Shown here one piece after another: positions 25,001 through 36,726 of a stretch of 64,000 nucleotides of DNA. Origin of the DNA: Macrophomina tecta (Eukaryota > Ascomycota > Dothideomycetes > Botryosphaeriales > Botryosphaeriaceae). The DNA is taken from assembly GCA_024180945.1 (NCBI GenBank), contig JAKSGN010000005.1:1488001-1552000 (forward strand), written 5' to 3'. Below the pieces are notes generated by a model. The model ran no database searches. It worked only from the letters and a program-made list of their open reading frames with translations, and was not told the DNA's origin. The stretch's first letter is position 1; every line of letters starts with the position of its first letter. A program made the position numbers and the translations under genes.

Positions 25001-27043
25001 GCCTTCGTAGACGATATGACTTCCGCGATGGGTAATAAAGGGGGGGTGGCTCGTGCGTGTAGTAGAAGTGGAGTTGTCGTCCAGAGATGTGCAAGCCAAC
25101 TCTGTCGGATGATGGACTTTGAATACTGGGTGAATTGCCAATGCTGCCCACACTCATCGCTGCATTGTTTCTGAAACCGGTCTTGCACGTGTCCGGAAGA
25201 TCATAGACAAGTTTCAGAAAATCCAGGAAAGAGGATAGTTACCGTATGATCCAGAATTCAGGGACGCAGCCGGTGTTAATAGGTTGTATGTGTGTGGCTG
25301 TCGCCGTTCGGATGTTGACGGGCTCTTATGCATATTTCATGCGCAAGTTTACGACAACCAAAATATTAAAAAAAAAAAAAAAAAAAAGAAAAGAAAAGGA
25401 AAGAGAAGAAATATCTTCTCAGAAAGCGAAAACTGAAGAGCACAAAGTGGTTTTATTGGTCAAAATGCAAGCAGACGTCCATTAGCAAACATATTTTTCT
25501 CCATCAGACCTTTTTAATTTAAGACCCCTGCGGTGAAAGTCAGCGGCGCCCGGCTCCAGTCAGACAAAGCGGTGCTGTTTAAAGTTGAGACTGGCAAAGG
25601 ATTGAGCGAGTGCAGTATTAAAGCGGCACAATCGCCTTGCTTTATGATATCAAGCTAATGTGTCCTGTGCAGAGAACGGCCTGGGTCTGCACACTTGTAT
25701 ACGATACCATCCGGAACATCGACCGAGCCTGATCTCGATCACAAGGATTCATGCTCCTTCCAGCGTGCGGATTTCGAGACATTCTCATCAAGAAACTTTC
25801 CAGAAGGAAAGAAGAATAGCGGAACTTAAGTTAAGCTAAGTGAGCAAGATCGGTCTGGGCCATGGACGCTGTTACACAAGAGATCATTCTAACCATTCTG
25901 GGTCATACAGGGCACGATTTGCGAATGAAAGGGATGAGTAAAAAAAAAAAAAAAACGATTTTCCCAACCTTATTGACGGACCGTTTCTGCATCGACGAAC
26001 TCTATCCTTTGTAACATGACCGACTTTCATGAAAGTGCCTTGGGAGACTCAGGCCTCCGCTAGCGTGATTCGGAAGGTTTTGATATTGAACCACAACACA
26101 TCAACAAGCAACACGCGTTGTGGATGATCTGCAGCAGAATCTCTTAGAGAGTTACTTTTCACCTGTACCATCCCATCCAAGTTTGGAAGGAGACAGTTCT
26201 AAGAGAGGATTTGTTAAGATTTACAGCTAAGCACTACAAGATTGCGAGACAGCTTTTTCCAACCAAACAACAGAGATTTCCAGAGCATAGCCGTCCAAAA
26301 ATGCATAATATACCCCTTTTGGTACCTTTTGCGCCGTGACATAGCCATTCTCGTCATCACATGAGACTAGATGTCAAAAACGAGCAGTAAACACAGAAGC
26401 TGTGTAAGAAAAATTTCTCCGGGCCTGCCATGGGGCTTAATCTAGAAAGAACGATAACCAATATTCTCCGGTAATGCATAATACGGTTGCCTTTTAATCA
26501 TTGGAGTAGACGCCTTGAAACGTTGATCGAATGCAACTCGAGGGGAGGGAATGTAGAACAGCAATCGCACGAAAGTGGGCCATATAGCATACATCGACAT
26601 AAACAAGAACGAAAGACTGGTGGAGAGAACAGAGAAGCTGAAAGCCGGTCCAACAGATTTCATAAGACTTCTTCTGAAGACAGGTACTGAAGCCATCCAT
26701 GGTAGACTTGAACCAACCGAATGCAAGAAATGGCGACGAAGAGGTGGCCTCCGAATTGGACCGTGGTTAGCCATCGTACGGCCCTTTTTTCAGCCCGGCC
26801 TTTCTTTTTGCCTTAGCTCCATGAACCGTGGGAGTGTCGAGTTTCAACATAAGTATAAGAATCGTTCCATGCCTTCCGAAAGTCGAGAGGTCATCCCAAA
26901 ACCACACAAGTGACAAAATCCCAGTTTGTCAAGCAATTACTCTTGCACTTTCTACCCACATCAGAGGTCTTGTCGAGCTGCTACAACATCACCCCACACC
27001 CAAAGACTTACTAGTGCCAGGAAGACGACTAAGACAGGGAGTT
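22096..27043. other. 4.9-kb gene-poor stretch rich in homopolymer runs
   Basis: No ORF in this interval has recognisable motifs, splice continuity or codon bias like the neighbours. Base composition is less GC-rich than the flanks. Long A or T runs are frequent: around 23671-23691, 24690-24706, 25369-25387 and 25940-25955. A (GAG)n-like run lies at 24161-24185. I found no tRNA, 5S or snRNA consensus. The left part must include the 3' UTR of the MYST gene and the right part that of the velvet gene. A noncoding transcript or an old decayed element is possible but not shown. Confidence 0.45.
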
Positions 27044-29088
27044 TCAGTGTCCTTCGGCCTTGAAGTGATAGCCGTCCTTGAATTGGTCGTCATAGCTTGT
27101 GCTGTGATGCGATGAGCTGTGCCCGTCGCTACCTCCAATTGGGTTTTGCATCGAGCTGAGGCCGTAGTGACTACGGGCGTCGTTGCGTCGTTCCTCATAA
27201 TGGCTTGCTGGGACAGGCGCAGGCCATGTTGTTCCAGGACGTATGCTGCTCGCCCGACTACCGGTACCCTCGAATGGCGCCATGAGACTGCCGGTCTGGA
27301 GATTCGACGGGTAGCTCTGCACAGGTGATTGGACAGGCATTCCCCGCATGCCCTCGGTAGTGTGTCCGGAATAGTCGATGTGGGAGGATCCTCCGGGCAG
27401 GTTATCGAGCGAGCGGTCATGATGAGATGATCCCATGGTGAGTGCGTCATCTCCAAACGTATCGAGGCCACCATATATATTATTGCCCCTTGTAGTTACG
27501 GGCGGTAACCCAACGCCGCTGTTCTGGGCGGTAGAAAATTGTGTCCTGATTGACATCGAGGAGCTGGTGAGCGGAGGCGCCATCCCTGAGAGCTCTCCCG
27601 CACCTGTTGTGTTCATCGCCAAATTCCGCGCGTAGTTGTAATTGCCACCGTAACCCCAATTCGCTGACATGGGAAGGTTAATTCCGCCAGGTGATTGTAC
27701 GGGATAGTTTCCTTGGCGATTCACAAGTTGCGTGGACGGGGACGAGTTAATGTGGCTTGCGCTGTACCTCGGCGATGAATCATCCTCAACTCTCTGGCGT
27801 TTGACGGGCGAGCCATCACCGTGGCTTGAATAGCCTCCATGGTAAACAGCGCTGCTCGTCGGATATGCGAGGGCGGTTGGGTTCGTGGGAGTAGGCGGTT
27901 GGAACTGCGGTTGGTCGTAGCTCTGTCCAGGCGGCGATCGTTTACGTCCCCTTCTCAAAGCCATCAGCAAGAGGGTTTGCAACACGGCCATTCTAGAACA
28001 CTCACCCCATGACGTGTCTCGGCTCCTTGCGAAGTCTGAGTCGAACACCCTGATCTGAGAATGCCCGGGAGAGATACGTGGATTCGTCCATGCCGTGGAA
28101 GTCCTTCTGCGAGACCACTGCAAGACGGTTACTTTGCGTAATTCGGAGGCCTTGTCTACAACTTACCTCTAAACTTTTCTGAGATGATGCTGGTAACGAA
28201 CTCGTACATATCGCCGGGCCTTTCAGGTCGTCAGTTTCATAGAGTCAGTGTCACGCCCGCGCGTGTACCAGGCGGTTTACCTACTTGTGAATGTCGAACA
28301 GGCTGAATCGAAGTCGGTGCTCTCCTGGCTGTTTTATGGAGATGTCGCCGAATACAAAGAATGCACCATCTGCGGTCGTAATGGTTAGAACTAAGCGTGG
28401 CCTATGGGGCAATTCGGCAGTGGTCTGTGAAGGGGATATTCGGGATTTGTCGCATCTGCAACAACCAGCTCAGGTCCTCTGGGGCACGGAAGGGCGGGTC
28501 TACCTTTGTTGTCAACATCTTTCAAACGATGGAGGGACGAGCAAATGGTCCCTGAAAGAGCCTTGTCACGGTTCGCTTCGTTCTCTTCAGGATGCCACAG
28601 ATCCGCGATCATGATCAAATACGGACTCTGCATGTAGTGTCTGGTGCTACATTGTCAGAAATGAATCGAGCTGCGAGGCGTGTATTACTTACCCTTGTGG
28701 GTCGGCTTGCGATCTGACTTTAAGTTGAATTATCGGCGGCGGATCTACAGGCTTACGAGCTGTAGCATTCGATGAGCATGTGTTCTGAGCGTCGGCAGTG
28801 TGACCGTGCACAATCAAGCTCACCCTTTTCTTTTCCGTCGATGGTGACGAGAGCCTCTTTGGGCTGTTGTCGGATGACGAGCTCGACATCGTTGCTAAGT
28901 TGGACATTATCAGCTGGGAGTCGGGCGTCGTGAGATGGCGAACTCCGCGACGTGTCTCCGCCGTACCTGCTCAAAGGCGTAATCTCCGTCTGGTGCGGTT
29001 GCTGCTGCTGCTGCTGCTGCTGCATGTAGGCATGGCCACCCATGTAGATGGGCACGTACTGGGGCGGCCCGTAATGTGTGGGCATCAT
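27044..29088 (-). CDS. vosA: Velvet-domain regulator, VosA-like
   Basis: Seven exons: 28824-29088, 28693-28759, 28504-28640, 28285-28369, 28167-28219, 28006-28117 and 27044-27950, giving 541 residues with all phases matching. The velvet DNA-binding domain covers about residues 68-237: [47 protein letters not shown], then [14 protein letters not shown], and [19 protein letters not shown]. VosA proteins control spore maturation, trehalose and viability, usually with VelB. I favour VosA over VelB or VelC because the domain is near the N terminus and is followed by GRKRSPPG and PVKRQRVED, a basic nuclear-localisation pattern seen in VosA, and a long Ser/Gly/Asn-rich tail. An eight-Gln tract (residues 23-30) precedes the domain. 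Confidence 0.85.
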
Positions 29089-29940
29089 CTTGAACGTTGG
29101 CGAGGGCGCTTTCCGCAGCAGTCTGCCGACAGAAAGCCTGGGTAGGACGTTTGTAGACGTTTTGCGGTTGAGGAACTTCTAGATGGTGGCACCGGCTGGG
29201 GCAGGAACCGCGGTATTTCAGGCCAGATAAGTAGGGTGGAAGCAGAGCGCCGGCGCGCAGAAGCAGGATCCTAAGTGGTTGGGCGAGCTGTTCCAAAACC
29301 GTGGGCGGAGGCCGTTGAGGGTCTTATCGAAGTGGGCGGACCGTGAATGGGGCCCACACAAGGGCGGAAGGGGGCCGTGCCGTGAACCCTGTGAGACTGG
29401 CCAGGCAGACAGAAGTAGAGAACAGAGAACAGTTGGGAGGCCACGGTGGAGGGTGGGCGAAAGTGTGGTAGGGGACAAGAAGCAGCAGCGCGGTTCGGAG
29501 AGGTGATGTGTCCAGGGCTGATCTCAGCATCGAGTCCGGAGAGGAAAGAAGCATCCGACGGGAAGGTAACGAGCGGTTGCGGCTCCAGGGGAGCAAAGCA
29601 GAAAGCGCGATGTTCAGGTGAAGGATTGGGGAGAAGTGACGCTGGCCAGACCCACAGCAGGCTCAGAGATATGGAGACAGGCCTGCTAGCGGCGCTCTGG
29701 TCGCGGCTTCCCTGCCAGTGCGGAGGGGCAGTCGTGCGAGGGCTGGGGGCGTCGGGCTGCCGGATCTAGCCGTGCAGAGAGCAGCAGCGTGAGCTTCTCG
29801 TGGGCGCGCGGGCCTGGTAACCCCGCGCTGGGCAGGCCGGAACCGTGGATAAGCTTGGGCCTGGGAGGGAGGATGACGACGGATGCGGGCACCGTACCAA
29901 GCGCTGCGGGCCACGTGCGGCGGCGCAACGAGCGAGGCGG

Positions 29941-29970
29941 TGCGGTGCGGTGCGGTGCGGTGCGGTGCGG
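29941..29970. repeat. (TGCGG)6 pentanucleotide microsatellite
   Basis: Six perfect consecutive copies of TGCGG lie about 850 bases upstream of the velvet gene start. Confidence 0.95.
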
Positions 29971-30537
29971 TGATGCTGCTGAGGCGTCGCGGCGGCCGAC
30001 CAGACCAGACCGGCCGGCAGGCAGAGGCCGTTGAGGAGAGGGAGTCGGGATTGGGGTTTGGCCTGGGAGCGAGTCGGGCTTGGGCCTTAGATGGGTTGCT
30101 ACGCTATCTGCAGCGATCACTGGCTCATTTCTTCGCCCGTTCTCGTCGGCGCCACGGCGAGCTCAAGGTTTTGCTGATCTCCGGCTAAGATATTCTTCGC
30201 TACCAAACTTGGTGCTGCGGGCAATCGGCCAGCGCCCGCGAGACGAATGGCGGAACGCGGAAGGCAGCCGATAGGGGGTGCTAGCCAAGGGCACGCCGCC
30301 TACGGGGCCCCTGTGGGCTGACACTGCTTGCTCCCTCAACCTCACGCCGCGCGCGCGCTGGGCAGACGAGCTGGCTGGGCTGGGGAAGCGGGGCGCACGC
30401 TGAACTGGATGCCGCAATGTGACGGCGAAGTAAGGGACTACCGCCGGGCCTGGTGCATCCCTTCGCGGGCTCGCTATTGCGCTTCCCGCGCTGCTAGCGC
30501 CGGATTGGGGGTGCTACTGGACGAGGACTGGCGTTGC

Positions 30538-30561
30538 GGCGGCGGCGGCGGCGGCGGCGGC
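30538..30561. repeat. (GGC)8 trinucleotide microsatellite
   Basis: Eight perfect GGC copies followed by an interrupted continuation to about 30570. Confidence 0.95.
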
Positions 30562-33062
30562 GCGGCGGCGAGGTGGTGAGCGCGGCCGCAGGAGGACCGA
30601 CGACGACGTCTGAGCAAACGCTGGCTTGTGACTGCGGCCGGAGACGTCGAGGCCGGGGCGCGGAGGCGCGAGATATAGCGCTGGAGTCGGTCGTTGTCGT
30701 CGCGCGCACTGCTGCTGCTGCTGCTTGGGAGCGCGCCAGGCCAGGCGTCTGTAACATTCCACCTGAGACTGCGGAGCGGATCAGCATGGCGGCAGCGCAC
30801 CAGGCATATGCGCGCTGATGCAGCGTGTCTGGCGCTGCACAGCGCGCTGCACATCTCGCGCGCTAGGGCAGCAGCGAAAGAAGGTTCAACGGCAGACTCT
30901 TGCACCGGGTTGCCAGCCATGGGCAGGGGGGCACGGGGCCCGGCAACGCTCGCGCATCCATGTCTGATCGCAGGCCAAGGGCAGGGAGCGGACAAGGGCG
31001 TGGAGCACCCGGTTCGCTGCGCAGAATTGGCGCTAGACGCTCCTCTATCTCCGCCATTCGCTGCCAGCGGAGCAGCGAACATGATGGCATCGCAGTGCAT
31101 CGCGAAAGCACAGAGGCCCGTCCGTGCGCTCAGCTCAACGCAGCGCCCACCACCACGACGCGCCCTCGCCCTCAGCTCGCCTGCCAGGCCGCCGCATGCC
31201 GGCAGCACCGCCTTGCGTCGCCGGGATCTGAGCTATCGCACGGATCGCTGCACGGAAAGCTGATAGAATTCTGCAAGCGCTTTCAGAGGCCTGCGTCGAC
31301 CAGGGCGGCGGCCTGGTCGCACTGCAGCCGCCGGGCGATCAGGCAGATCGGCCTGCTGGGGCCAGTGCTTCTCGCGCCGCGTCTCGTCGAGCTGCCGTTT
31401 GCGCGGCCCGCACGGCAGGCATTGGCGAGCAGCGACAAAAGAAATGCGCGCGCAAGCGTGGCCGCCAGAAGGGGATGCTGCTGCAGCCCCAAGCCCTTTT
31501 GCTTTTGTGCTGTTGACGGACCTGCGCCCCAGATCGATCAGCCTCCTCCCTGCATCGCCCTCCGAGCCCGGTGCGCTCGACGGGCCGCCGCATCCATCAA
31601 CCTCATTCACGCCGCGCAATATGCTTGAGGCGTGGCCAGAGGGCAGCCTGCACGCCCCCCCCCGGCACTCCGCCCCCTCCCCCCAGCGCCGTGCGACCTG
31701 AGCACTTTCGCAAGTGACATCAGCCTCTTGCCGCGTCGCCCGAATGGGAACAGCCCACTGTCGTCCCTGCTGAAAACCCGGCTGCATCCTGCAGCCGCAT
31801 CCTGTCTCATCCTCGCAATCAATCTCACCGCATCCTCTGCTGCGCTGATTCTTCCGACTGTCTCTCCTGCCCAGAGCCCGCAGCCGCGAGGCGCCAACTC
31901 CGCCTGTAGATCAGCGCCCGGCAAGACCGGCCATCCAGGTCCTTGGATATCTTTGTCATATCAGGCTCTGCACGCGCAGAGCCAGCCCGGAAGACACACT
32001 TCTTTAGCTCAGCAGCCTTACTCGCGCCCTTCGCGCCCTTTCCTATTCGCTTGACCGCCTCTGCTGCCGGGCAAACAGAGCTCCAAGTGCGCCGCAATGC
32101 CTATCTCCAAGCCCACGCGCAGTGGGCGCTCCCCGCCCTGAGGCCGCTGGAGGATCAGCGTCCAGCGCAAAGCTAAAGGCACCGTCGTTGTTCGCCGCGA
32201 CTAAGGCGTGCCAGACGCGGCGAATCAGAGCTGCCTGCCTGTCTGCAATTACTTGCAGGAGCTGTTTCCCAGCCGTGAGCATGCAAGCCACACCGTTTAC
32301 CCTGGGCCAGCACGAACCAGCTACCTTCCATCGCTCACTTCGCTATGGGCTCACTCGCACAGCACCTTAGCTCACAAGGAGCGCGCCGGCAGGCGTTGTT
32401 GCGCTCCGGGACGTTGCAAATCCGCCCAACGCCTGTTCTCCGATCCACGGCCGGCCGGAAGGGCTCGACGCCGCAGCGCGACGCGACTCGGGCAAGCGCA
32501 TCGTAAACCTTGCATCCCGTCTCGAGCCCTGCTTTTCGCCCATGTCGGCTTTCGGACCTTTCGCGGGTGCGTCCCCGAGGCGCCCCGGCGGAGTCGCCGG
32601 CCTTGCACAAGGCGCCGAGGCTCGGGATCCCGAATCTTGAAGACCAATAAACTCCAACAGAATAAACTTACTACCAGAGAAAAGATTCCGCGCTGCTGAC
32701 GCATTCTACGGCCTTCGCCCTACCACTTCCAGTGTCAAAGCTATGCAGGGCATCGATGTAGACCGGCAACGTCGGCCCGTTTCAGTTGCGCCCATTCCGT
32801 TTTCCATTTTCGTTCCGACGTCTCCCACGTCTCGAGCTTTCCCTCGACGACCCCTTTTGTCCAATATCAGCGCTGGCCTTGGCTTTCCTTCGTCCAACTT
32901 TACTTTCTCTACACATGCGGAAATCGTGCCGCCCGTGCCTTGTCGATTCCTCTCACTCCGCTAAGATATGCAATCACTGACTGGATAGCTTCGGACACGG
33001 TCCATAACGCCTCTTATAAAAAAGTAGAAGATAGACTCGGCTCTTCACGCCGCCCGCACTGC

Positions 33063-35370
33063 TCACCGAGCGCGCCTGAAAGTTACTATTAAGGGTTCAT
33101 TGGATACCGGGGGCGCAGTGTATGCGTCCGACTGCCGAATGCCGTCGTCGCTGACAATGCTGGTCTCGTAGTTCGAGTAGATTGCTGCGACAATGAATTT
33201 CATCTCTGTTGTCCGCGTTCCACGTAAGTAAGAGTCTCAAGAATCCTTCTTAAGAGCACACTCCCGCCAAAGAATATCATCACTGCTCGCGGAAAACGAG
33301 AGGTGCGAAAGGGCAAAGTGTAATGAGAAGAAACCAAAAAAAAAAAAAAAAAAAGGCATGACTCACGATAGATGGCGAGGTGACTGCCAATGCACATCCG
33401 CCCGCCACTGCCAAATGCCCAAAACCATCTCGTCATCTCTCGGTATCTTTCGCCGTCGCCGCCACAGCCCTCTCCCTCCCCGCTGCTCTCCGCCGTAAGC
33501 AATCCGCCCTTTCCGTCCATCCAACGCTCCGGCCTCCACTGCTCCGCCTCCGCGAACACGTCCTCGTTGCGGTGCAGCGACCACGCCTGGGCCGCCACCC
33601 GCACGCCCGCCGGTAGTCCCGAGCACTCGTAGCCAGGCGGCCCCAGCGACGCCCCGCCATCAACAGGCGTGGTACGTGGCTGCGGGCCGGGGATGGCAGC
33701 ATGCAGGCGCAGCGTCTCCATCAAAACGGCGTGCAGCATGGGCAGGGCGTCGAGCTCCCGCGCGCCGGGTAGGCGTGGCGCGGAGGCGGGCGTGAGTGGC
33801 GTGGGGAGCGTCAGTAACTCAGCGCGCAGCGCGGCTTGCAGGGCCGGCCGCTGCGACAGCTCGTGTACAAGGTAGGTCAGCGTGATGCCGGACGTGTCGA
33901 AGCCTGCAGCGAGGTGGTCGAGCACCTCGGAGGCGATCTCTACGCGCTCCTCGCCACCATCATCAGAAGATCCCCCGCTCTCCTTCTTCTGCGCGGCGCT
34001 CTTCCCCAGCGCGGCGCTCAGCTGCGCGTATACTGCCGGCACGGCTTCGGGCTTCGTGGAAGCCAACTCCCCGTCGCCGTGCTGCGCCAGGAGCGCGGCC
34101 GCCTTCTCGCACATCCCCCACGTCATCTTTTCTATGTTCGCATTCGCCTCGTCCACGAACGCCGGCACCAAGCGCACGCCCAGCCACTTCCGCAGCCATG
34201 CCGTGATCTTCGGGTGCTCCTGCGGCCAGAACGCGTAGCCGTGCCGACACTTGTACCAGTGCAGGAAGCGGGCCCGCGCGGCCGCGTCCTGTGTGAAGTT
34301 GGTGGCCGACGGGAGGCCGAAGATGTAGGCCGTCACGAAGTCCATGGTCAGGCCGCTGATGAGCGGGTAGATGCTGGTGGGCTTGCTACTTTCGCTGTTC
34401 TTCCCTTCAGCAGTTAGGGATGCGAGCAGCGGGAGCAGGCGGTCGTGCAGGATGGCGCTCGTGGCGGCGCGAAGGGAGGGCGAGGCCTGGATTGTGGATT
34501 TGGAGTAGATATTGCTGAGCATGCGTTTGCGGGTCGCGTGCGGCTTGGAGCCGGTGGTAGCGAACATTGGTGGGACCCTGCATTCGTTGCGGTTCGGTGA
34601 TCAGGGATGCTTTTTTTTCTTTTTTCTTTCAGAGTTTCTGGAGGTGTGGCAGTGAAGGACAAGGGGTATATATTAAATAGAAACAAAAGTGAAAATTGAG
34701 TAACAAGCATTCCCTTCCTGGCTTATACGCTTATAGGGCTGGCTCATACTGAACGTAATTTTTTTTTAATTTTTTTTTTTTTGGATGGCGGGAATTTTTC
34801 TGTCGTCTGATTGATGCTTGATTGCGATAGAGGATTCAACTTAAAATGGAGAGTTGAAACAAGTTAAGGAGACTAGATGGACAGCGAGAGGAGGAAGCTT
34901 GGCTTGTGGACAGGGAGAAAATAAGAATACGACGTGCCAATCAAGATCTTCGGAAAATGAACGGCTGCAAGATCCCTTGCACTCAATTATACAAACGTGA
35001 TATTGGCGGTCATTTCGAAAGATCGTGGCCTTGAAAGCACTCACCCATAATTCGAGAAAAATTCATACCACCCATCCTTCTCCCATCCGCCTGCATACAC
35101 CTTGCTCAGTCCGCCTTTGACGCTGTTTACAGAGATCTCGTTGGGTCCGAGACGCACGATGGGCCCGAGCGACGCGTGCGCGGCGTGCACAGCGCGTATC
35201 TCACGGCCGGTGCGGCGACGGTTCTGGATCCAGATGGGCGAGATGTGGCATGACCAGTGGGGCGTGGGGATGCTGCGCAGGGGGGAAATGAAGAGCGGCT
35301 GAATGATGAAGCGGTAGAGAAGCGCGGAGAGCAGTGTGAGAGTGACGAAGAGTTTGAGCATGGTGTGCAA
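33063..35370 (-). CDS. Cytochrome P450 monooxygenase (first copy)
   Basis: Exons 35045-35370, 33367-34577 and 33063-33205 give 559 residues. A membrane anchor (LKLFVTLTLLSALLYRFII) starts the protein. P450 signatures follow: I helix AAGFDTSGITLTYLVHELSQ, ExxR in METLRLHAAIPG, WRPERW, and the heme loop FWAFGSGGRMCIGSHLAIY with its Cys near residue 504. The terminal exon supplies QMKFIVAAIYSNYETSIV, a standard P450 end, and needs a 161-nt intron holding an 18-T run (on the coding strand). Reading on without splicing gives a false end. The 467-nt first intron is unusually long for this genome. The substrate is unknown; no backbone enzyme of a secondary-metabolite cluster is next to it. Confidence 0.9.
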
Positions 35371-36195
35371 GGTGAGAGGTCTCCGCGAACGGGGAACTGA
35401 GGGATCAGAGGGTGAGATGGAGAGTGGGGAGGAAAGAAAGCTAGAGTGCAGATGAGGTAATTTGGATGAGTCAAAAAGATCTTGTATGAGTTGTCAATGA
35501 GGCACTCTTGTCTTTATCTCTTTTACGTAGTCAGTTGCTTGGTGGGGCTTATCGATAAGACGCGGATAACCGCCGGTGTTGGGGCTCGGCCTGGAGACCT
35601 GGGGGCCGACCGAGAGCGGCATGGCGTATAGTCGGATGCGGAAGGTCGATCCGAGCATGGGTGTGGATGAAGCAATGCAGGATGCGAAGGAAGTATGGAG
35701 ATGGTCACGGGACAATTATTTGATGGAGGACAGGATGAGCAGTTCACATTGGTGTTGACGGCGACAAAGGTGACCGAATCTGGCAGGTAGAGTCGGAATC
35801 AATGGGCCGAGAGCCGGCTCGCAGCTAAGTGACTACCGAGGCTTGAATTACCACCAAGCGATAAGAGTGGCCTTGGTAAAGAGGCTGCGACAAGAGTATG
35901 TCTTCAGCAGTGAAGTAATAGCCAAGGTCAAAAATGAATAGCCGACGTCTTATGACATCGTTAGCTCGTACCAAGTACGTTCGTACGCCTAGACATCTCG
36001 CAAATTGCGACGCGTCCCAGCTCCCTTCCCGCACTTCGCTTTTCGAGCTCTATTGTTATGAGTTGCCAGAAGACTGACATAATTATTTAATCCTAGCGAG
36101 AATAGAGCGAGGGCAGCGAATTTTCGACACATGAGCGCTCGCGTCGGTAGTCGGCCCTGAAGGGCATCAAAAGATTGTGATATCCAACATAATCT
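35371..36195. other. Intergenic with an unassigned ORF fragment
   Basis: The interval lies upstream of the P450 gene and downstream of the displaced GH43 tail. A plus-strand frame at 35570-35758 reads like protein (MAYSRMRKVDPSMGVDEAM, then EVWRWSRDNYLMEDRM), but it has an upstream stop, no recognised family and no visible partner exon. It could be a remnant of a broken gene. Confidence 0.3.
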
Positions 36196-36397
36196 TCAAT
36201 CAATAAATTGACCCTGACCCCGATACCTCCATCGGCTCACATATGCATCTGTTGTGCCGTTTCCGCCGTTAGTAGTAGCATATACGCCGACTAGCGTCCC
36301 TATAATAGCCGTATTAGCCTTCGCCTATCACAAAAGACGATGTTTAACCCTCTAAGCGAGCACTCACCAGTGAAACCCCAACTGACCAGACTTCCGG
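36196..36397 (-). pseudogene. Displaced C-terminal part of the GH43 gene
   Basis: On the minus strand, bases 36368-36397 continue the GH43 reading frame directly after the target-site duplication (GSLVSWGFTG). A 68-nt GT-AG intron (36300-36367) follows, then an exon 36299-36196 reading TLVGVYATTNGGNGT and ending QGQFID at a TGA. The GFTGTLVGVYA pattern is typical of the end of the GH43 C-terminal beta-sandwich domain. Transposon copy 1 separates this piece from the rest of the gene at 39123-40727. Phase and frame match across the 8-bp duplication, so the gene was intact before insertion. Confidence 0.85.
36390..36397. repeat. Left target-site duplication of hAT copy 1 (ACTTCCGG)
   Basis: ACTTCCGG directly precedes the left terminal repeat and recurs exactly at 39123-39130 after the right one. 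Eight bases is the standard hAT duplication length. Confidence 0.95.
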
Positions 36398-36418
36398 CAG
36401 ACATCCCAGTAATAAATA
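36398..36418 (+). repeat. Left terminal inverted repeat of hAT copy 1
   Basis: CAGACATCCCAGTAATAAATA; paired with the right end at 39102-39122. Confidence 0.9.
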
Positions 36419-36726
36419 TATATTTATTATTAAGGGCATATTTATTGTTAAGCTTTTCCATAAGGATAATAATATAGACGCTGCCAATAAATATATATTG
36501 TTAACTATTAATAATATAGGCCCACTATTTTCCAGCGCCAATTCCCCCAGAGTGTTTCAGATTAAATTGCAGTCTTGTACGCATATTACTGCTTATCAGG
36601 CCTCTAGATAGGAGGTGAACTCCAATGTTGGTAACTCCTAGCAACCGAAACTGCTGCCTCGCCATACCCGTCACGTTGCAAGTACGCAGTTCGTAATACA
36701 TCAGCGACATATCTCTACACACGACA

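Larger units (their letters stand above)
29089..33062. other. 4-kb GC-rich stretch without a supported gene
   Basis: The interval lies upstream of the velvet gene and downstream of the first P450 gene. ORFs overlap in nearly all six frames, including a 244-codon minus-strand frame at 30474-31208, because the sequence is very GC-rich and stop-poor. None has motifs, and the translations are low-complexity Arg/Ala/Pro. It may contain a long 5' UTR or upstream regulatory region of the velvet gene. Confidence 0.4.

Noticed and set aside
26442..26774. 110-codon minus-strand ORF with hydrophobic middle
   Set aside because: No family motif, no signal-peptide-like N terminus and no neighbouring exons.
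30474..31208. 244-codon minus-strand ORF in the GC-rich region upstream of the velvet gene
   Set aside because: Overlapping ORFs occur in nearly all frames; the translation is Arg/Ala/Pro/Ser-rich, includes a codon-repeat artefact from (GGC)8 and has no motif.
36398..36420. CRISPR-like or satellite array at the AT-rich transposon ends
   Set aside because: The repeats are single inverted termini of a DNA transposon, not direct repeats with spacers.
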